Source: Pradoshia sp. D12 | Lineage (GTDB): Bacteria > Bacillota > Bacilli > Bacillales > Pradoshiaceae | Reading direction: 5' to 3' | DNA length: 64,000 nt | Assembly: GCF_008935075.1 (NCBI RefSeq) | Contig: NZ_CP044545.1 | Coordinates: 3,785,587-3,849,586, forward strand | Part shown: piece by piece, positions 28,866 to 37,603 of the stretch | How the letters are laid out: each line of letters begins with the position of its first letter | Numbering within the stretch: position 1 is the stretch's first letter | The notes under the pieces: generated by a model | What the model was told of the DNA's origin: nothing | Seen by the model: only the letters and a program-made list of their open reading frames with translations | Databases searched by the model: none | Program-made: the position numbers and the translations under genes

Positions 28866-29219
28866 ATGTATCAAGTTTTTGTAGTAGAAAATTCAGTTCA
28901 AGCTAAAGAGAAAGTTGAACAACTTGCAGCTGAGGGATTTACAAAAGAGAATGTTTATCTGTTTTCCCATAATAAAGAGTTTTCGAAGGATTTAACTGAT
29001 GCTACGGATACAGGCAACATTGGTATTGGTGAGCAAGGTTTCTTTGAAAGTGTAGGAAATCTGTTCAAAAAACGTGGCGACGAATTGCGCAGCAAGCTCC
29101 AATCACTTGGATTATCTGAGTTAGAAGCACAACAATATGAAAAAGATCTTGATGACCACAAAATTGTTATTGTTACTTCGAACCAGGCAAGTGATATTGA
29201 TAATACAAAAATAATGTAA
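28866..29219 (+). CDS. General stress protein, YflT/17M family
   Basis: This 117-aa protein of the heat-induced stress protein YflT domain begins MYQVFVVENSVQAKEKVEQL, contains NVYLFSHNKEFSKDL and ends with HKIVIVTSNQ. Family members in B. subtilis (YflT, YsnF-related 17M) belong to the sigma-B general stress regulon; their biochemical role is unknown. A sigma-B-like promoter and a GAGGAGG site precede it. It is monocistronic with its own terminator. Confidence 0.88.
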   Translation: MYQVFVVENSVQAKEKVEQLAAEGFTKENVYLFSHNKEFSKDLTDATDTGNIGIGEQGFFESVGNLFKKRGDELRSKLQSLGLSELEAQQYEKDLDDHKIVIVTSNQASDIDNTKIM

Positions 29220-29232
29220 CCGATACAGCATA

Positions 29233-29279
29233 AAAAGGGCTTAAGGATGGGTTCTCCCTTCCTTAACGCCCTTTTTTTT
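29233..29279 (+). terminator. Terminator of the stress gene
   Basis: AAAGGGC..TTAAGGA pairs with TCCTTAAcGCCCTTT and is followed by a run of eight T residues, 14 nt after the stop. Confidence 0.85.
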
Positions 29280-29672
29280 ACTGGCTTTTTTACTACTCTG
29301 ATCAAGTTACAATGCATAAGAAAAAACTTTTTTGCATATATCAATCTGATGTTATTAGAATCAATCATTGTTCATTCTCGTCTCCATGATCACGAGCATC
29401 TGCTTACTATGTCTTAAATCATATAAGCGTTATTGTTATCCACTATTTTTCACTTATAGTATCATTACTATATGAGCTTTTACCTTTATAAACTCTTACT
29501 GTATACTTCCGGTTTATACCTATGATAAAATACCGCAAAATGGTAATTCAGAATTTATTGTTCACGGATTATGTATACAATTAACAGCATCAGTTTTTTT
29601 CCATACATATTGTTTTGGTATGTATTATAAAGTATAACTAAATTAAGTTTTATAATGAGGGAGGATAGGCCA
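29280..29672 (+). promoter_or_regulatory. Leader region of pdxK with candidate promoter
   Basis: The 390-nt gap is AT-rich and holds no gene. A promoter can be placed as TTGTTT (29610-29615), 17 nt, TATAAC (29633-29638). The -35 box lies in an inverted repeat ATACATA-N9-TATGTAT (about 29603-29625), which could bind a regulator. Nothing else was recognised. Confidence 0.45.
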
Positions 29673-30482
29673 ATGAGTCTAAAAAAAGCATTGACTATAG
29701 CTGGATCAGACAGCAGCGGCGGAGCAGGACTTCAAGCAGATTTAAAAACATTCCAGGAGCTTGGCGTTTATGGAATGACTGCTGTTACTTCAATTGTTGC
29801 AATGGACCCTAAAAATAACTGGTCTCATAATGTATTTTCTATTGATGTTTCAACTGTGGAGGCACAACTGGATACAATCCTTTCTACAGGAATTGATGCC
29901 ATGAAAACAGGGATGCTTGGGACCGTTGATATTATTGAATTGGCTGCACGAAAAATTAAAGAGTATGGCCTTGATAAAGTCGTCATAGACCCTGTAATGG
30001 TTTGCAAAGGGACAGATGAAGTGTTAATGCCTGAGAATACAGTGGCAATGAGAGAATTGCTTCTCCCTCTTGCTACGGTTGTAACACCAAATCTTTTTGA
30101 GGCTTGGCAATTATCCGGGATTGGCCCCATCACTACTATTGATGAAATGAAACAAGCTGCAAAGATTATCCATGATCAAGGGGCAAAATATGTCCTTATC
30201 AAGGGTGGCACTAAACTTGATGGGCAAGATAAAGCAATTGACCTAATTTATGATGGAACAGACTATACCATCCTTGAATCCGAAAAGTTTGCGACTACTT
30301 ATACCCATGGTGCCGGTTGTACAACTGCTGCAGCCATTACTGCTGAGCTGGCTAAAGGAAAAACAGTTGAAGAAGCCTTGGCTACTGCAAAGGAATTTAT
30401 CTCAGCCGCTATTGAACATAGCTGGAAGCTAAATGAATTTGTTGGACCAGTTATGCATGGTGCTTACCGTACATATAAATAA
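29673..30482 (+). CDS. pdxK: Pyridoxine/pyridoxal kinase (ThiD-like)
   Basis: This 269-aa ribokinase-family enzyme phosphorylates B6 vitamers. The sequence follows B. subtilis PdxK (formerly ThiD-like YjbV-related YwdB) closely: KALTIAGSDSSGGAGLQADL at the start, DPVMVCKG in the middle and the anion-hole motif THGAGCTTAAAITAELAKG near the C-terminus. HMP kinase activity for thiamine synthesis is the alternative. The ATG at 29673 has GGGAGG about 9 nt upstream; an ATG six codons earlier overlaps that site. Monocistronic. Confidence 0.9.
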   Translation: MSLKKALTIAGSDSSGGAGLQADLKTFQELGVYGMTAVTSIVAMDPKNNWSHNVFSIDVSTVEAQLDTILSTGIDAMKTGMLGTVDIIELAARKIKEYGLDKVVIDPVMVCKGTDEVLMPENTVAMRELLLPLATVVTPNLFEAWQLSGIGPITTIDEMKQAAKIIHDQGAKYVLIKGGTKLDGQDKAIDLIYDGTDYTILESEKFATTYTHGAGCTTAAAITAELAKGKTVEEALATAKEFISAAIEHSWKLNEFVGPVMHGAYRTYK

Positions 30483-30498
30483 TTTCTTCTTTATTACA

Positions 30499-30527
30499 GG
30501 CTGTCCGAAATTTAGGACAGCTTTTTT
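30499..30527 (+). terminator. pdxK terminator
   Basis: GCTGTCC (30500-30506) / GGACAGC (30515-30521) with a T run of six. Confidence 0.85.
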
Positions 30528-30633
30528 CCATCTCCATTTTTAGCAATTTTTCAGATACTTTAGTATCATAATTAATACAACACTAATTTAATAGGAAACT
30601 AATGTGTTCCTTTTTATATAGGAGGTAATCTTA

Positions 30634-30984
30634 ATGAAGCCAATTGACCTGCTTGATTCACAAAAAGCGCTGCAATCATATGCCGGTTTACAGGTTTATT
30701 TGCATTTAGAGACAACAAACGGCGCTTATGCCACTCATAATGATGAATCATTCTTCTCAGCAGGTGCGTTTATCCGTAATGTTTCTATTTGTTTTGAAGA
30801 AGGTAAAATTATCGGAGATGGCCCTTATCGGGTAGGATTAAGAATGAAGGAAGGCTGGGTATACGCTGAAGGGATTACCCATTACGAAATCGATGAATTC
30901 GGCCGCCTTTTAATGGCTGGACTTGACCAGAGCGGAAGACTGGCTGTCGCTTTTGAAATCAGTACCGCCCCATTTGATAAATAA
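30634..30984 (+). CDS. yojF: DUF1806 protein YojF
   Basis: This 116-aa soluble beta-rich protein (MKPIDLLDSQKALQSYAG ... GPYRVGLRMKEGWVYAEG) is DUF1806. In many Bacillus genomes it is encoded directly before bshB2, as here (16-nt gap), so a link to bacillithiol metabolism is likely, but no activity is known. AGGAGG is 7 nt before the ATG. Confidence 0.88.
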   Translation: MKPIDLLDSQKALQSYAGLQVYLHLETTNGAYATHNDESFFSAGAFIRNVSICFEEGKIIGDGPYRVGLRMKEGWVYAEGITHYEIDEFGRLLMAGLDQSGRLAVAFEISTAPFDK

Positions 30985-31000
30985 CAAGGAGTTGGGATAA

Positions 31001-31678
31001 ATGGATAAAGAGAAACATGTATTAGTCATATTCCCTCATCCTGATGATGAGGCATTTGGGGTTTCCGGAACAATCGCCTCTTATACAAGAGCTGGTATCC
31101 CCGTTACCTATGCATGCTTAACGCTTGGTGAAATGGGACGTAATCTTGGAAATCCTCCTTTTGCAACACGGGAGAGTCTCCCGAAGATTCGCAAGAAAGA
31201 ATTAATAGACGCAGCACAAATAATGGGTATTAAGGATTTACGTATGATGGGACTGCGCGATAAAACTGTTGAATTCGAAAATGAAGAGTGGCTAGCTAAT
31301 CAAATGACTAAGCTTATTGATGAGCTTGATCCTTCCCTCATTATCACTTTCTATCCGGGATTCAGTGTCCATCCGGATCATGAGGCTTGCGGAAGAGCTG
31401 TCGTACAGGCAGTCTCTGAAATCAATCCTGAAAAAAGGCCAAAGCTTTATTGTGTAGCCTTTTCCAACAACCATCAGGATGTCCTTGGAGAGCCTGATAT
31501 CATAAATAATATTCAGGATGTAATCGAGACTAAACTAAAGGCAATCTCTGCCCACCGCTCTCAAACTGAGGCGATGATGGCTGGTTGGCCTGAATTACTC
31601 GCCCAAAAGAATAAAGAGCTTGAAAGCCGCCTTTGCTTTGAAAGATTTTATTCATATAAATGGCCTGAAAAAATATAA
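31001..31678 (+). CDS. bshB2: Bacillithiol biosynthesis deacetylase BshB2
   Basis: This 225-aa zinc deacetylase of the LmbE/PIG-L family removes the acetyl group from GlcNAc-malate in bacillithiol synthesis or from bacillithiol conjugates. The metal motif PHPDDEAF is at 12-19 and the second, VHPDHEACGRA, near residue 125. TLGEMGRNLGNP is typical of the family. It forms an operon with yojF. BshA, BshC and the second deacetylase BshB1 would be elsewhere. Confidence 0.93.
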   Translation: MDKEKHVLVIFPHPDDEAFGVSGTIASYTRAGIPVTYACLTLGEMGRNLGNPPFATRESLPKIRKKELIDAAQIMGIKDLRMMGLRDKTVEFENEEWLANQMTKLIDELDPSLIITFYPGFSVHPDHEACGRAVVQAVSEINPEKRPKLYCVAFSNNHQDVLGEPDIINNIQDVIETKLKAISAHRSQTEAMMAGWPELLAQKNKELESRLCFERFYSYKWPEKI

Positions 31679-31692
31679 GAATTAGATTTATA

Positions 31693-31722
31693 AAAGCTGT
31701 CATACTAATGACGGCTTTTTTT
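31693..31722 (+). terminator. bshB2 terminator
   Basis: AAAGCTGTCAT / ATGACGGCTTT with a T run of seven, 15 nt after the stop. Confidence 0.85.
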
Positions 31723-31747
31723 GCGGGCATCTTTATTTCATAAAAAA

Positions 31748-31773
31748 AACCGCCTTCATTACTAAAGGCGGTT
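31748..31773 (-). terminator. Terminator of the Cof-type phosphatase gene
   Basis: AACCGCCTT (31748-31756) / AAGGCGGTT (31765-31773); on the minus strand it is followed by eight T residues. Confidence 0.8.
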
Positions 31774-31859
31774 CAAAAAAAAGGGGGGGATACTTTGGAA
31801 AACTTCATTGTAGTACTATGATAGCCATATTCTGGACCACCTATACCTAATTTTTAAAT

Positions 31860-32720
31860 TTATTTTTGAACGATGTACTTATAAATGATATGGGCGACAC
31901 CATCCTCTTCATTTGTTAAGGTAACATCCTTGCACAGCCCTTTAATCTCATCGGATGCATTACCCATAGCAACGGACATCCCCGCTTTTTCGAACATAGA
32001 TAAATCATTAAAGTTATCTCCCACAGCAATTGTTTCTTCAAGTGGGATTCGTAATTTTTCTAGCAATTTCTCCAAAGCTATTCCCTTAGAAACACCACTC
32101 TGGTTAATTTCAATATTCCCCTTACCGGATGAAGTGACAGTTATTCCTTCCATCTCTCCAAGAATAGTGCCAGTATTTTTTAGTTTATTCATATCAGAGG
32201 AAAAGACTAGTATTTTGTATATTTCGATATCCTCTTCATTAATTAGCTGGAAGTAATCGTCTGTCGCAAATAAGAATCCAAATTTAATTCTGCCTTCAGC
32301 AAATTCACGAACTTTATCTTCTTCCTGATCAGGATTGGCACTCAAGAAGATATCGACAAGTGAATCAATAGCCTTTTCGGGGTTTTTGGAAAATGTCCCC
32401 CTGTTTGTATACATTTCAAAATAAAGATCCATTTCTTCCAAAAGCTTGACTGTCTCCACTAAGCTTTCTTGCTTCATCGGATTGGAATCCACCAAACTGC
32501 CTTCCTGATTATAAACAGCTGCTCCATTTAAACTGATAATAGGACAGTGAAAGTTAATCTCATCAAGTGCAAACCTTGCTTCTTTATAAGATCGGCCCGT
32601 AGCAACAATTACTTGTCCCCCGCTATCCCTTACTGCCTCCATCGCCTTTCGGTTCTCGTCACTTACCATTTGATGCTCATTCAGTAATGTTCCATCCATA
32701 TCGGTTGCTATACACTTCAT
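31860..32720 (-). CDS. Cof-type HAD phosphatase
   Basis: This 286-aa haloacid dehalogenase of subclass IIB dephosphorylates small sugar or cofactor phosphates. Motif I is DMDGTLLNEH at residues 7-16, motif II VIVATGRSYKEA, and motif IV GDNFNDLSMFEKAGMSVAMGNA. Substrate cannot be assigned. The ATG overlaps the stop of the DNA-repair gene upstream (ATGA), so the two are translationally coupled, which is a curious pairing without an obvious metabolic reason. Confidence 0.92.
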   Translation of the reverse strand: MKCIATDMDGTLLNEHQMVSDENRKAMEAVRDSGGQVIVATGRSYKEARFALDEINFHCPIISLNGAAVYNQEGSLVDSNPMKQESLVETVKLLEEMDLYFEMYTNRGTFSKNPEKAIDSLVDIFLSANPDQEEDKVREFAEGRIKFGFLFATDDYFQLINEEDIEIYKILVFSSDMNKLKNTGTILGEMEGITVTSSGKGNIEINQSGVSKGIALEKLLEKLRIPLEETIAVGDNFNDLSMFEKAGMSVAMGNASDEIKGLCKDVTLTNEEDGVAHIIYKYIVQK

Positions 32721-33397
32721 ACAGTCTCCCCCTTTAGAAAATGCTTACTACCTTCTCTTCTGCTGAGAGGTGCAAGCTCTGTTTTTTTTATAAAGTTCTT
32801 CACAGACTCCGGATCCGTTTTTGAATATTCTCTCAGTGCCCACCCAATCGCTTTTTGAATAAAGAATTCTTTACTATCCGCATTTTTCAATATGTAGTCA
32901 TATAAGATTCTCTCATTTGTTTGACCTTTATAGGAAAGTTGAAAGAGGATTGCTGTTCTACGTAGCCACATATTATTATCTATTACCCAATCATTCATGA
33001 TAGTATCTATTAAATCAGGATTTCTTAATACCAAATTGCCAACCTGCTTAGAGGCAATCATATCTACGGTATCCCACCAAGATTTTGTCGTAATTAATGT
33101 TTTTAGTAGCGGTAAATCCTTTACTTCCAGTTTGTCGATATAGTTAGCAAGGTAATCAAGCGCAGCATTTTGCCATTCTCTCTCCGGCATATTCCAAAGC
33201 TTTAAACAAAATTCATGTGAAAGCGGCATAGCAAGAATACCTGTTTCCTTAAAGAATACAGACATACATTTTCTTCTTTCCGGGGTTTTAATCCCGTAAA
33301 AAGGAAATTGATTCTTCATATATTGCGCCATTGCTACTGCTTGTTCTTCATTCTTTTCATTCTCAAATAACTGTTTTAAACGATTAATATAATCCAC
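32717..33397 (-). CDS. DNA alkylation repair protein (AlkD family)
   Basis: This 226-aa all-helical HEAT-like repeat protein belongs to the DNA alkylation repair family. Segments KNQFPFYGIKTPERRK, TTKSWWDTVDMIA, NMWLRRTAILFQLSYKG and FIQKAIGWALREYSKTDP match the AlkD group, with the Trp and Asp of the SWWDTVD segment in the active cleft. It is expected to excise N3- and N7-alkylated purines. It lies next to the repeat cluster at its 5' side and overlaps the HAD gene at its 3' end. Confidence 0.88.
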   Translation of the reverse strand: MDYINRLKQLFENEKNEEQAVAMAQYMKNQFPFYGIKTPERRKCMSVFFKETGILAMPLSHEFCLKLWNMPEREWQNAALDYLANYIDKLEVKDLPLLKTLITTKSWWDTVDMIASKQVGNLVLRNPDLIDTIMNDWVIDNNMWLRRTAILFQLSYKGQTNERILYDYILKNADSKEFFIQKAIGWALREYSKTDPESVKNFIKKTELAPLSRREGSKHFLKGETV

Positions 33398-33430
33398 ATT
33401 TCCACCTCACCTATTCTTCCCTTATAAGCC

Positions 33431-33969
33431 AGCTTCAGGGCCTAACCGCTCGAGTCATAAGTGTAGCTGCTGCAGTAGAGGAAAAGCGCTCTCCCTCCGT
33501 GCTTGTCGGAGTTGGGCAGTCGCCTCAGCTTTTTGTATAATCTAGCTTCGGCTCCTAGCTCCTCGAGGTCATAAGGATAGCCTCTACGGAGGTCAACAGG
33601 ACGTTGATCACAAAGACGTTGCCACACGATGTGGCGTTCTTAGTCTTTGTTCCTTAATTCGCCTGCCTTCGAGCCTCTCCTTATGCTTGTCGGAGCTGGG
33701 CAGTCGCCTCAGCTTTTTGATTAATCTAGCTTCGGCTCCTAGCTCCTCGAGGTCATAAGGATAGCCTCTACGGGGTAGAACACCCCTTCGAGCCTCTCCT
33801 TATGCTTGTCGGAGCTGGGCAGTCGCCTCAGCTTTTTGTATAATCCAGCTTCAGGGCCTAGCCGCTCGAGTCATAAGTGTAGCTGCTGCAGTAGAGGAAA
33901 AGCGCTCTCCCTCCGCACCTCCTCTTATGCTAGTCGCGGCTGGGCAAGGCCCTTCAGCTTTTTGTATAA
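33431..33969. repeat. Tandem cluster of four structured repeats
   Basis: Four related units lie head to tail: 33431-33543, 33544-33727, 33728-33846 and 33847-33969. Each starts AGCTTC(G/A)G, has CTCGAG(G)TCATAAG about 20 nt in, and ends near GGGCA(G/A)(T/G)...CAGCTTTTTG. Units 1 and 4 share one interior (GTGTAGCTGCTGCAGTAGAG), units 2 and 3 another (GATAGCCTCTACGG). Unit 2 has a 65-nt longer loop with its own hairpins (ACAAAGAC/GTCTTTGT around GCCACA/TGTGGC). In units 2 and 3 CATAAGGA pairs with TCCTTATG and AGCTCC with GGAGCT, so each unit can fold on itself. It is GC-richer than its surroundings and carries no convincing gene. Confidence 0.8.
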
Positions 33970-34173
33970 ATGAGCCTGTATTGGATAAACATACAATTAA
34001 TTAATTGAGTGTTACCTCTTTTTTATTAAGTCTAAGAATATTAAACTAGGGAAGTGGCTTCATGGAAGCTATTGCCAGAACTCATAATAACCTGGCTATG
34101 TATATACATATATTCTACGCATACATAATGACTGTTTTCAAATATAGTGATGAAAGAATTAGGAGTGACTACT

Positions 34174-35166
34174 ATGACTAAACAAACTCAATCTCCTTTA
34201 TCATTTTGGGGAGGTCTGGGCTTTACGGCCTTATTGGCGCTGCTTGGATTTGTCCTTGCTGAATTGCCCTTTTTCGAATACATAGGACCATTAGCATGCA
34301 GTATTTTGCTCGCCATCCTGTATCGTAATATTCGCAGCTATCCAACAAATTTACGGACGGGCGTTCATTTTTCAGCAAGAATTCTCTTACGTGCTGCCAT
34401 TATTTTATATGGGTTGAAATTAGATATGCAGATTATTTTTAGTGAAGGTCTTGGCCTTTTGGGTAAAGCTCTGATTTGTATCGTATTCTCTGTAGCCCTC
34501 ATGGTATTGCTTGGCAAATGGCTGAAAATTCATCCAATGATTTCTTTCCTGCTTGGTGCAGGGACAGGAATATGCGGCGCAGCGGCTATAGCAGCGGTTT
34601 CACCTATAGTGGATTCAAAAGAAGAGGACACGGCGATGAGCGTCGGGATGATTGCATTGATTGGTACTATTTTTTCAGTCGCCTATACGATGCTTATTCC
34701 GATTCTCCCCCTAACACCTACTGAATATGGAATTTGGTCCGGACTTAGCTTACATGAATTGGCTCATGTAGCTTTAGCGTCTGAGCCTGCTGGGGAAGCT
34801 TCTGTTACAATGGCTTTATTAGCTAAATTATGTCGTGTTTTCTTATTGATTCCTTTCTGTTTTGTATTAGTGTTCTGGATGAAACGTAAACAAGGCGCTG
34901 GCAGCCAATCCTCCATTCCATTTCCATGGTTTCTTCTAGGATTTCTGGCCTTAAGTATTTTTAGAACTTATCTTGCTGGATCCTGGTTTCCTGAATACCT
35001 ATATGATTACATTGCCATGCTGACCACTTTTCTACTTTCGATGGCTATGGCTGGGCTAGGCTTAACGATTGATTTAAAAGAGCTTAAGAAACGAGCCAGC
35101 CTTCCCTTGCTTACAATGGTTATTACATCCGTTCTTTTATCAATTCTGACATATTTTTGGGCATGA
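34174..35166 (+). CDS. YeiH family putative sulfate exporter
   Basis: This 330-aa membrane protein has about ten helices and the YeiH/UPF0324 signatures ILYGLKLDMQII, GAGTGICGAAAIAAVSPIV and LSLHELAHVALA, ending LTIDLKELKKRASLPLL. The family is annotated as putative sulfate exporters; direct evidence for transport is thin. The start at 34174 (MTKQTQSPLSFWGG) follows AGGAG by 8 nt; an ATG nine codons earlier is not preceded by a site. It stands alone after the repeat cluster. Confidence 0.85.
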   Translation: MTKQTQSPLSFWGGLGFTALLALLGFVLAELPFFEYIGPLACSILLAILYRNIRSYPTNLRTGVHFSARILLRAAIILYGLKLDMQIIFSEGLGLLGKALICIVFSVALMVLLGKWLKIHPMISFLLGAGTGICGAAAIAAVSPIVDSKEEDTAMSVGMIALIGTIFSVAYTMLIPILPLTPTEYGIWSGLSLHELAHVALASEPAGEASVTMALLAKLCRVFLLIPFCFVLVFWMKRKQGAGSQSSIPFPWFLLGFLALSIFRTYLAGSWFPEYLYDYIAMLTTFLLSMAMAGLGLTIDLKELKKRASLPLLTMVITSVLLSILTYFWA

Positions 35167-35282
35167 GCCATTTGAGGCTTATGCCTCTTTTTTATGTTTT
35201 CCTTAAACTATTCTTTTTTGTCGTACAAGCCTGTATACATGCATATGATAATTTGAGCAATTAAAATGGAGGTATAAATTGT

Positions 35283-35906
35283 ATGTATGGATTATTGGGA
35301 TATGTCTATCTAGGAATTTCCTTATCGGCTCCTATCGGACCAATTAATGCTGCACAAATGGAAATTGGTTTAAGGCATGGATTCTTAAATGCCTGGGTAT
35401 TCGGTCTGGGCGCTATACTAGCCGATATCTGCTATATGCTTGTTGTTTATACCGGGTTGGCTCAATATATGCAAGTTCCTCTAATCCAAACCTTTCTCTG
35501 GTTATTCGGGGCTTTCGTGCTTACTTATTCCGGAGTAGAGAGTCTGGTTGCTGTTTATCATAAAAAAAACCAAAGCAATATACGGAACAAGGATATCACT
35601 CGTTCCTTTCGCTCTGGCTTTTTTATGTCGTTATTGAATCCATTATCCATTCTTTTTTGGTTGGGCATCTATGGCTCTGTACTCGCCAAAACCGTGAGTC
35701 ACTTATCTCCTCAGCAAATCATCATTAACAGCTTGGCCATCCTTTTGGGGATATTAATTTGGGACTACTCGATGGCGATGATGGCATCCATATTTAGGCG
35801 CTATTTAACCAATAAACTCTTAGCGGGAATTTCAATCATATCCGGAATTTCCTTAGTTGGCTTTGGGATCTATTTTGGAGTTATGGGGGTTCAATCCCTA
35901 ATTTAA
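35283..35906 (+). CDS. LysE/RhtB family exporter
   Basis: This 207-aa protein with six membrane helices begins with the family signature LGISLSAPIGPINAAQMEIG and has NPLSILFWLGIYGS in the fifth segment. LysE-type proteins export amino acids such as lysine, threonine or homoserine; the substrate is not evident. GGAGG is 10 nt before the ATG. Its stop codon is only 3 nt from that of the convergent permease gene, with no terminator between them. Confidence 0.87.
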   Translation: MYGLLGYVYLGISLSAPIGPINAAQMEIGLRHGFLNAWVFGLGAILADICYMLVVYTGLAQYMQVPLIQTFLWLFGAFVLTYSGVESLVAVYHKKNQSNIRNKDITRSFRSGFFMSLLNPLSILFWLGIYGSVLAKTVSHLSPQQIIINSLAILLGILIWDYSMAMMASIFRRYLTNKLLAGISIISGISLVGFGIYFGVMGVQSLI

Positions 35907-35909
35907 TCG

Positions 35910-37265
35910 TTAGTTATGGATTCTTCGCCTTGTTAAAGGCCGTTTTCGTTTTCGAATAATAGCCATAATAATTGTAATCAGGCTTACAAAAGAAACAAAA
36001 GCTAGACTTACGAAAAAGCCCATTCTCGTGTCCTTTTCAATGACCGTCCCAACAATAGCCAGCAAAATAAGCCCAAGCCCTATAGTTCGTTTTATTTTAT
36101 CCTTTGTTTTTAGGTCAGCAAGCTTGGAATACGTCAACAGGATTAATATCCAATTGTAAAGGATGAGTAAACTCGCACCAGTCGTAAAGTATTCATAGAC
36201 CTTATCCGGCATCACTCTCGACAGAACGATAGAGATTAGCAAACCAGTCACTGTTACAGCAAAAGCAGGCAGAGGGATTGCGAACTTCCCTTTTTTCCCC
36301 AATATTTTCGGGGCATCTCGATCCTCAGCTAAGGTCGTCAGCATATTTGCAACAGAAAAAAGTGAAGCCGACATTGTTGAAAAACCGGCAATTATCAAAG
36401 CTCCATTAAAAAGATGCATAATGAACCTAAATGGATAATAACTCAAGACCGTTAAAAACGGGCTTTCTTTTAGATTAACCTTATCCCATGGCAACAGCAT
36501 TACGACTAAGCCTAGGGATATGATGTAAATGACGGTTAATGCTAGAATCATGACTCTCCCTGCTTTTGGAGCATCCTCTTTTTTCTCTAATCGCATAGAC
36601 ATAATACCCAGAACTTCAATACCTCCAAAGGCAAAAAAAGCAAAAACGAGAGATGACCAAGTTTTCTTCCAATCTGTAGGAAAAACCTCCTTAACCGTTG
36701 AAGGAAAATCAAGTGTTCCTTTTCCATCAATCACACCACACAAGCCAAGGATCACGATAATGACAAACATTAAAATTGCGGATACTTTAACGATTGCACT
36801 GACATTCTCCATCGGTTCAAACAGCTTTGCCCCAATAATAATAACAATCAGTCCAAGTGCTCCGTAGATGGCTGCAAATATCCATAAAGGAAATTCAGGA
36901 AACCAAAACCTAGAAAATAGAGACAGGGCTGTTAATTGGCTTCCCATTATAAGCATTTCTGAAAACCAGTAAACCCACCCATTTAAGAACCCAAAAGAAC
37001 GTCCAAACGCCTTACGGGAGTATGTACGAAAAGACCCTTTTTGAGGATCTTTTTCCGTCATCTTTGCTAAAGCTTCATATACGATATATGTCGTACAAGC
37101 GGCAAGTATAAACGCAATTAATATTGATGGGCCGGCAAGCCTGATTCCTAATCCGGAACCTAAGAAAAAGCCGGTTCCAATTGTACAGCCTATCCCTATA
37201 AGGGAAAGCTGCCACCATTGCAGTTTTTTCTTTTCTTGATTTTTTGTCGCTGCTGCTTTTTTCAT
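35910..37265 (-). CDS. APC family amino acid permease
   Basis: This 451-aa permease has about 12 helices and the APC superfamily start WWQLSLIGIGCTIGTGFFLGSG, where the GxG loop binds the substrate alpha-amino group. The segment FFAFGGIEVLGIMSMRLE fits the amino-acid/polyamine/organocation group close to B. subtilis YbxG/YvbW-like carriers. The substrate is unknown. GGCGGATAGG precedes the ATG. It is convergent with the LysE gene, so antisense readthrough is likely. Confidence 0.88.
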   Translation of the reverse strand: MKKAAATKNQEKKKLQWWQLSLIGIGCTIGTGFFLGSGLGIRLAGPSILIAFILAACTTYIVYEALAKMTEKDPQKGSFRTYSRKAFGRSFGFLNGWVYWFSEMLIMGSQLTALSLFSRFWFPEFPLWIFAAIYGALGLIVIIIGAKLFEPMENVSAIVKVSAILMFVIIVILGLCGVIDGKGTLDFPSTVKEVFPTDWKKTWSSLVFAFFAFGGIEVLGIMSMRLEKKEDAPKAGRVMILALTVIYIISLGLVVMLLPWDKVNLKESPFLTVLSYYPFRFIMHLFNGALIIAGFSTMSASLFSVANMLTTLAEDRDAPKILGKKGKFAIPLPAFAVTVTGLLISIVLSRVMPDKVYEYFTTGASLLILYNWILILLTYSKLADLKTKDKIKRTIGLGLILLAIVGTVIEKDTRMGFFVSLAFVSFVSLITIIMAIIRKRKRPLTRRRIHN

Positions 37266-37361
37266 ATCCTATCCGCCCTTTGATTTATATCAGACTGTAT
37301 CCTCAATTAATCTGCTCCATCCAGGCGAAACTTATGCTTTATTTGCTTGCCAATATAAAAA

Positions 37362-37388
37362 GGGTACAATCCGAAAAGGATTGTACCC
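37362..37388. terminator. Terminator of the cold-shock gene
   Basis: Perfect stem GGGTACAATCC (37362-37372) / GGATTGTACCC (37378-37388) with five-base loop; on the minus strand TTTTTATA follows. Confidence 0.85.
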
Positions 37389-37405
37389 GATGGTTTTAAA
37401 TTTAA

Positions 37406-37603
37406 TTAGATACGCTCTACATTAGCAGCTTGTGGTCCGCGATTTCCATCAACGATTTCGAATTCAACTTCTTGACCTTCTTCAAGAGTTTTGAATCCTT
37501 CACCTTGAATAGCAGAGAAGTGTACGAATACATCGTCACCATCTTCACGCTCGATAAAACCAAAACCTTTTTCTGCATTAAACCATTTTACTTTTCCGAC
37601 CAT
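37406..37603 (-). CDS. Cold-shock protein (CspD-like)
   Basis: This 65-aa single cold-shock domain binds single-stranded RNA and DNA. RNP1 is KGFGFIERE at 12-20 and RNP2 is VFVHF at 26-30, followed by [11 protein letters not shown] and [10 protein letters not shown]. It is closest by eye to CspD among the B. subtilis paralogues. AGGGGG is 8 nt before the ATG. It has a promoter about 120 nt upstream and hence a long leader, typical for cold-inducible csp genes. Confidence 0.95.
   Translation of the reverse strand: MVGKVKWFNAEKGFGFIEREDGDDVFVHFSAIQGEGFKTLEEGQEVEFEIVDGNRGPQAANVERI

Noticed and set aside
33442-33627. A 61-codon minus-strand frame inside the repeat cluster
   Set aside because: It lies within the structured repeats, changes with the repeat type, has no ribosome site and no protein-like conservation.
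33431-33969. CRISPR array
   Set aside because: Repeat units are over 100 bp, differ from each other and have no regular unique spacers; no cas genes are present.
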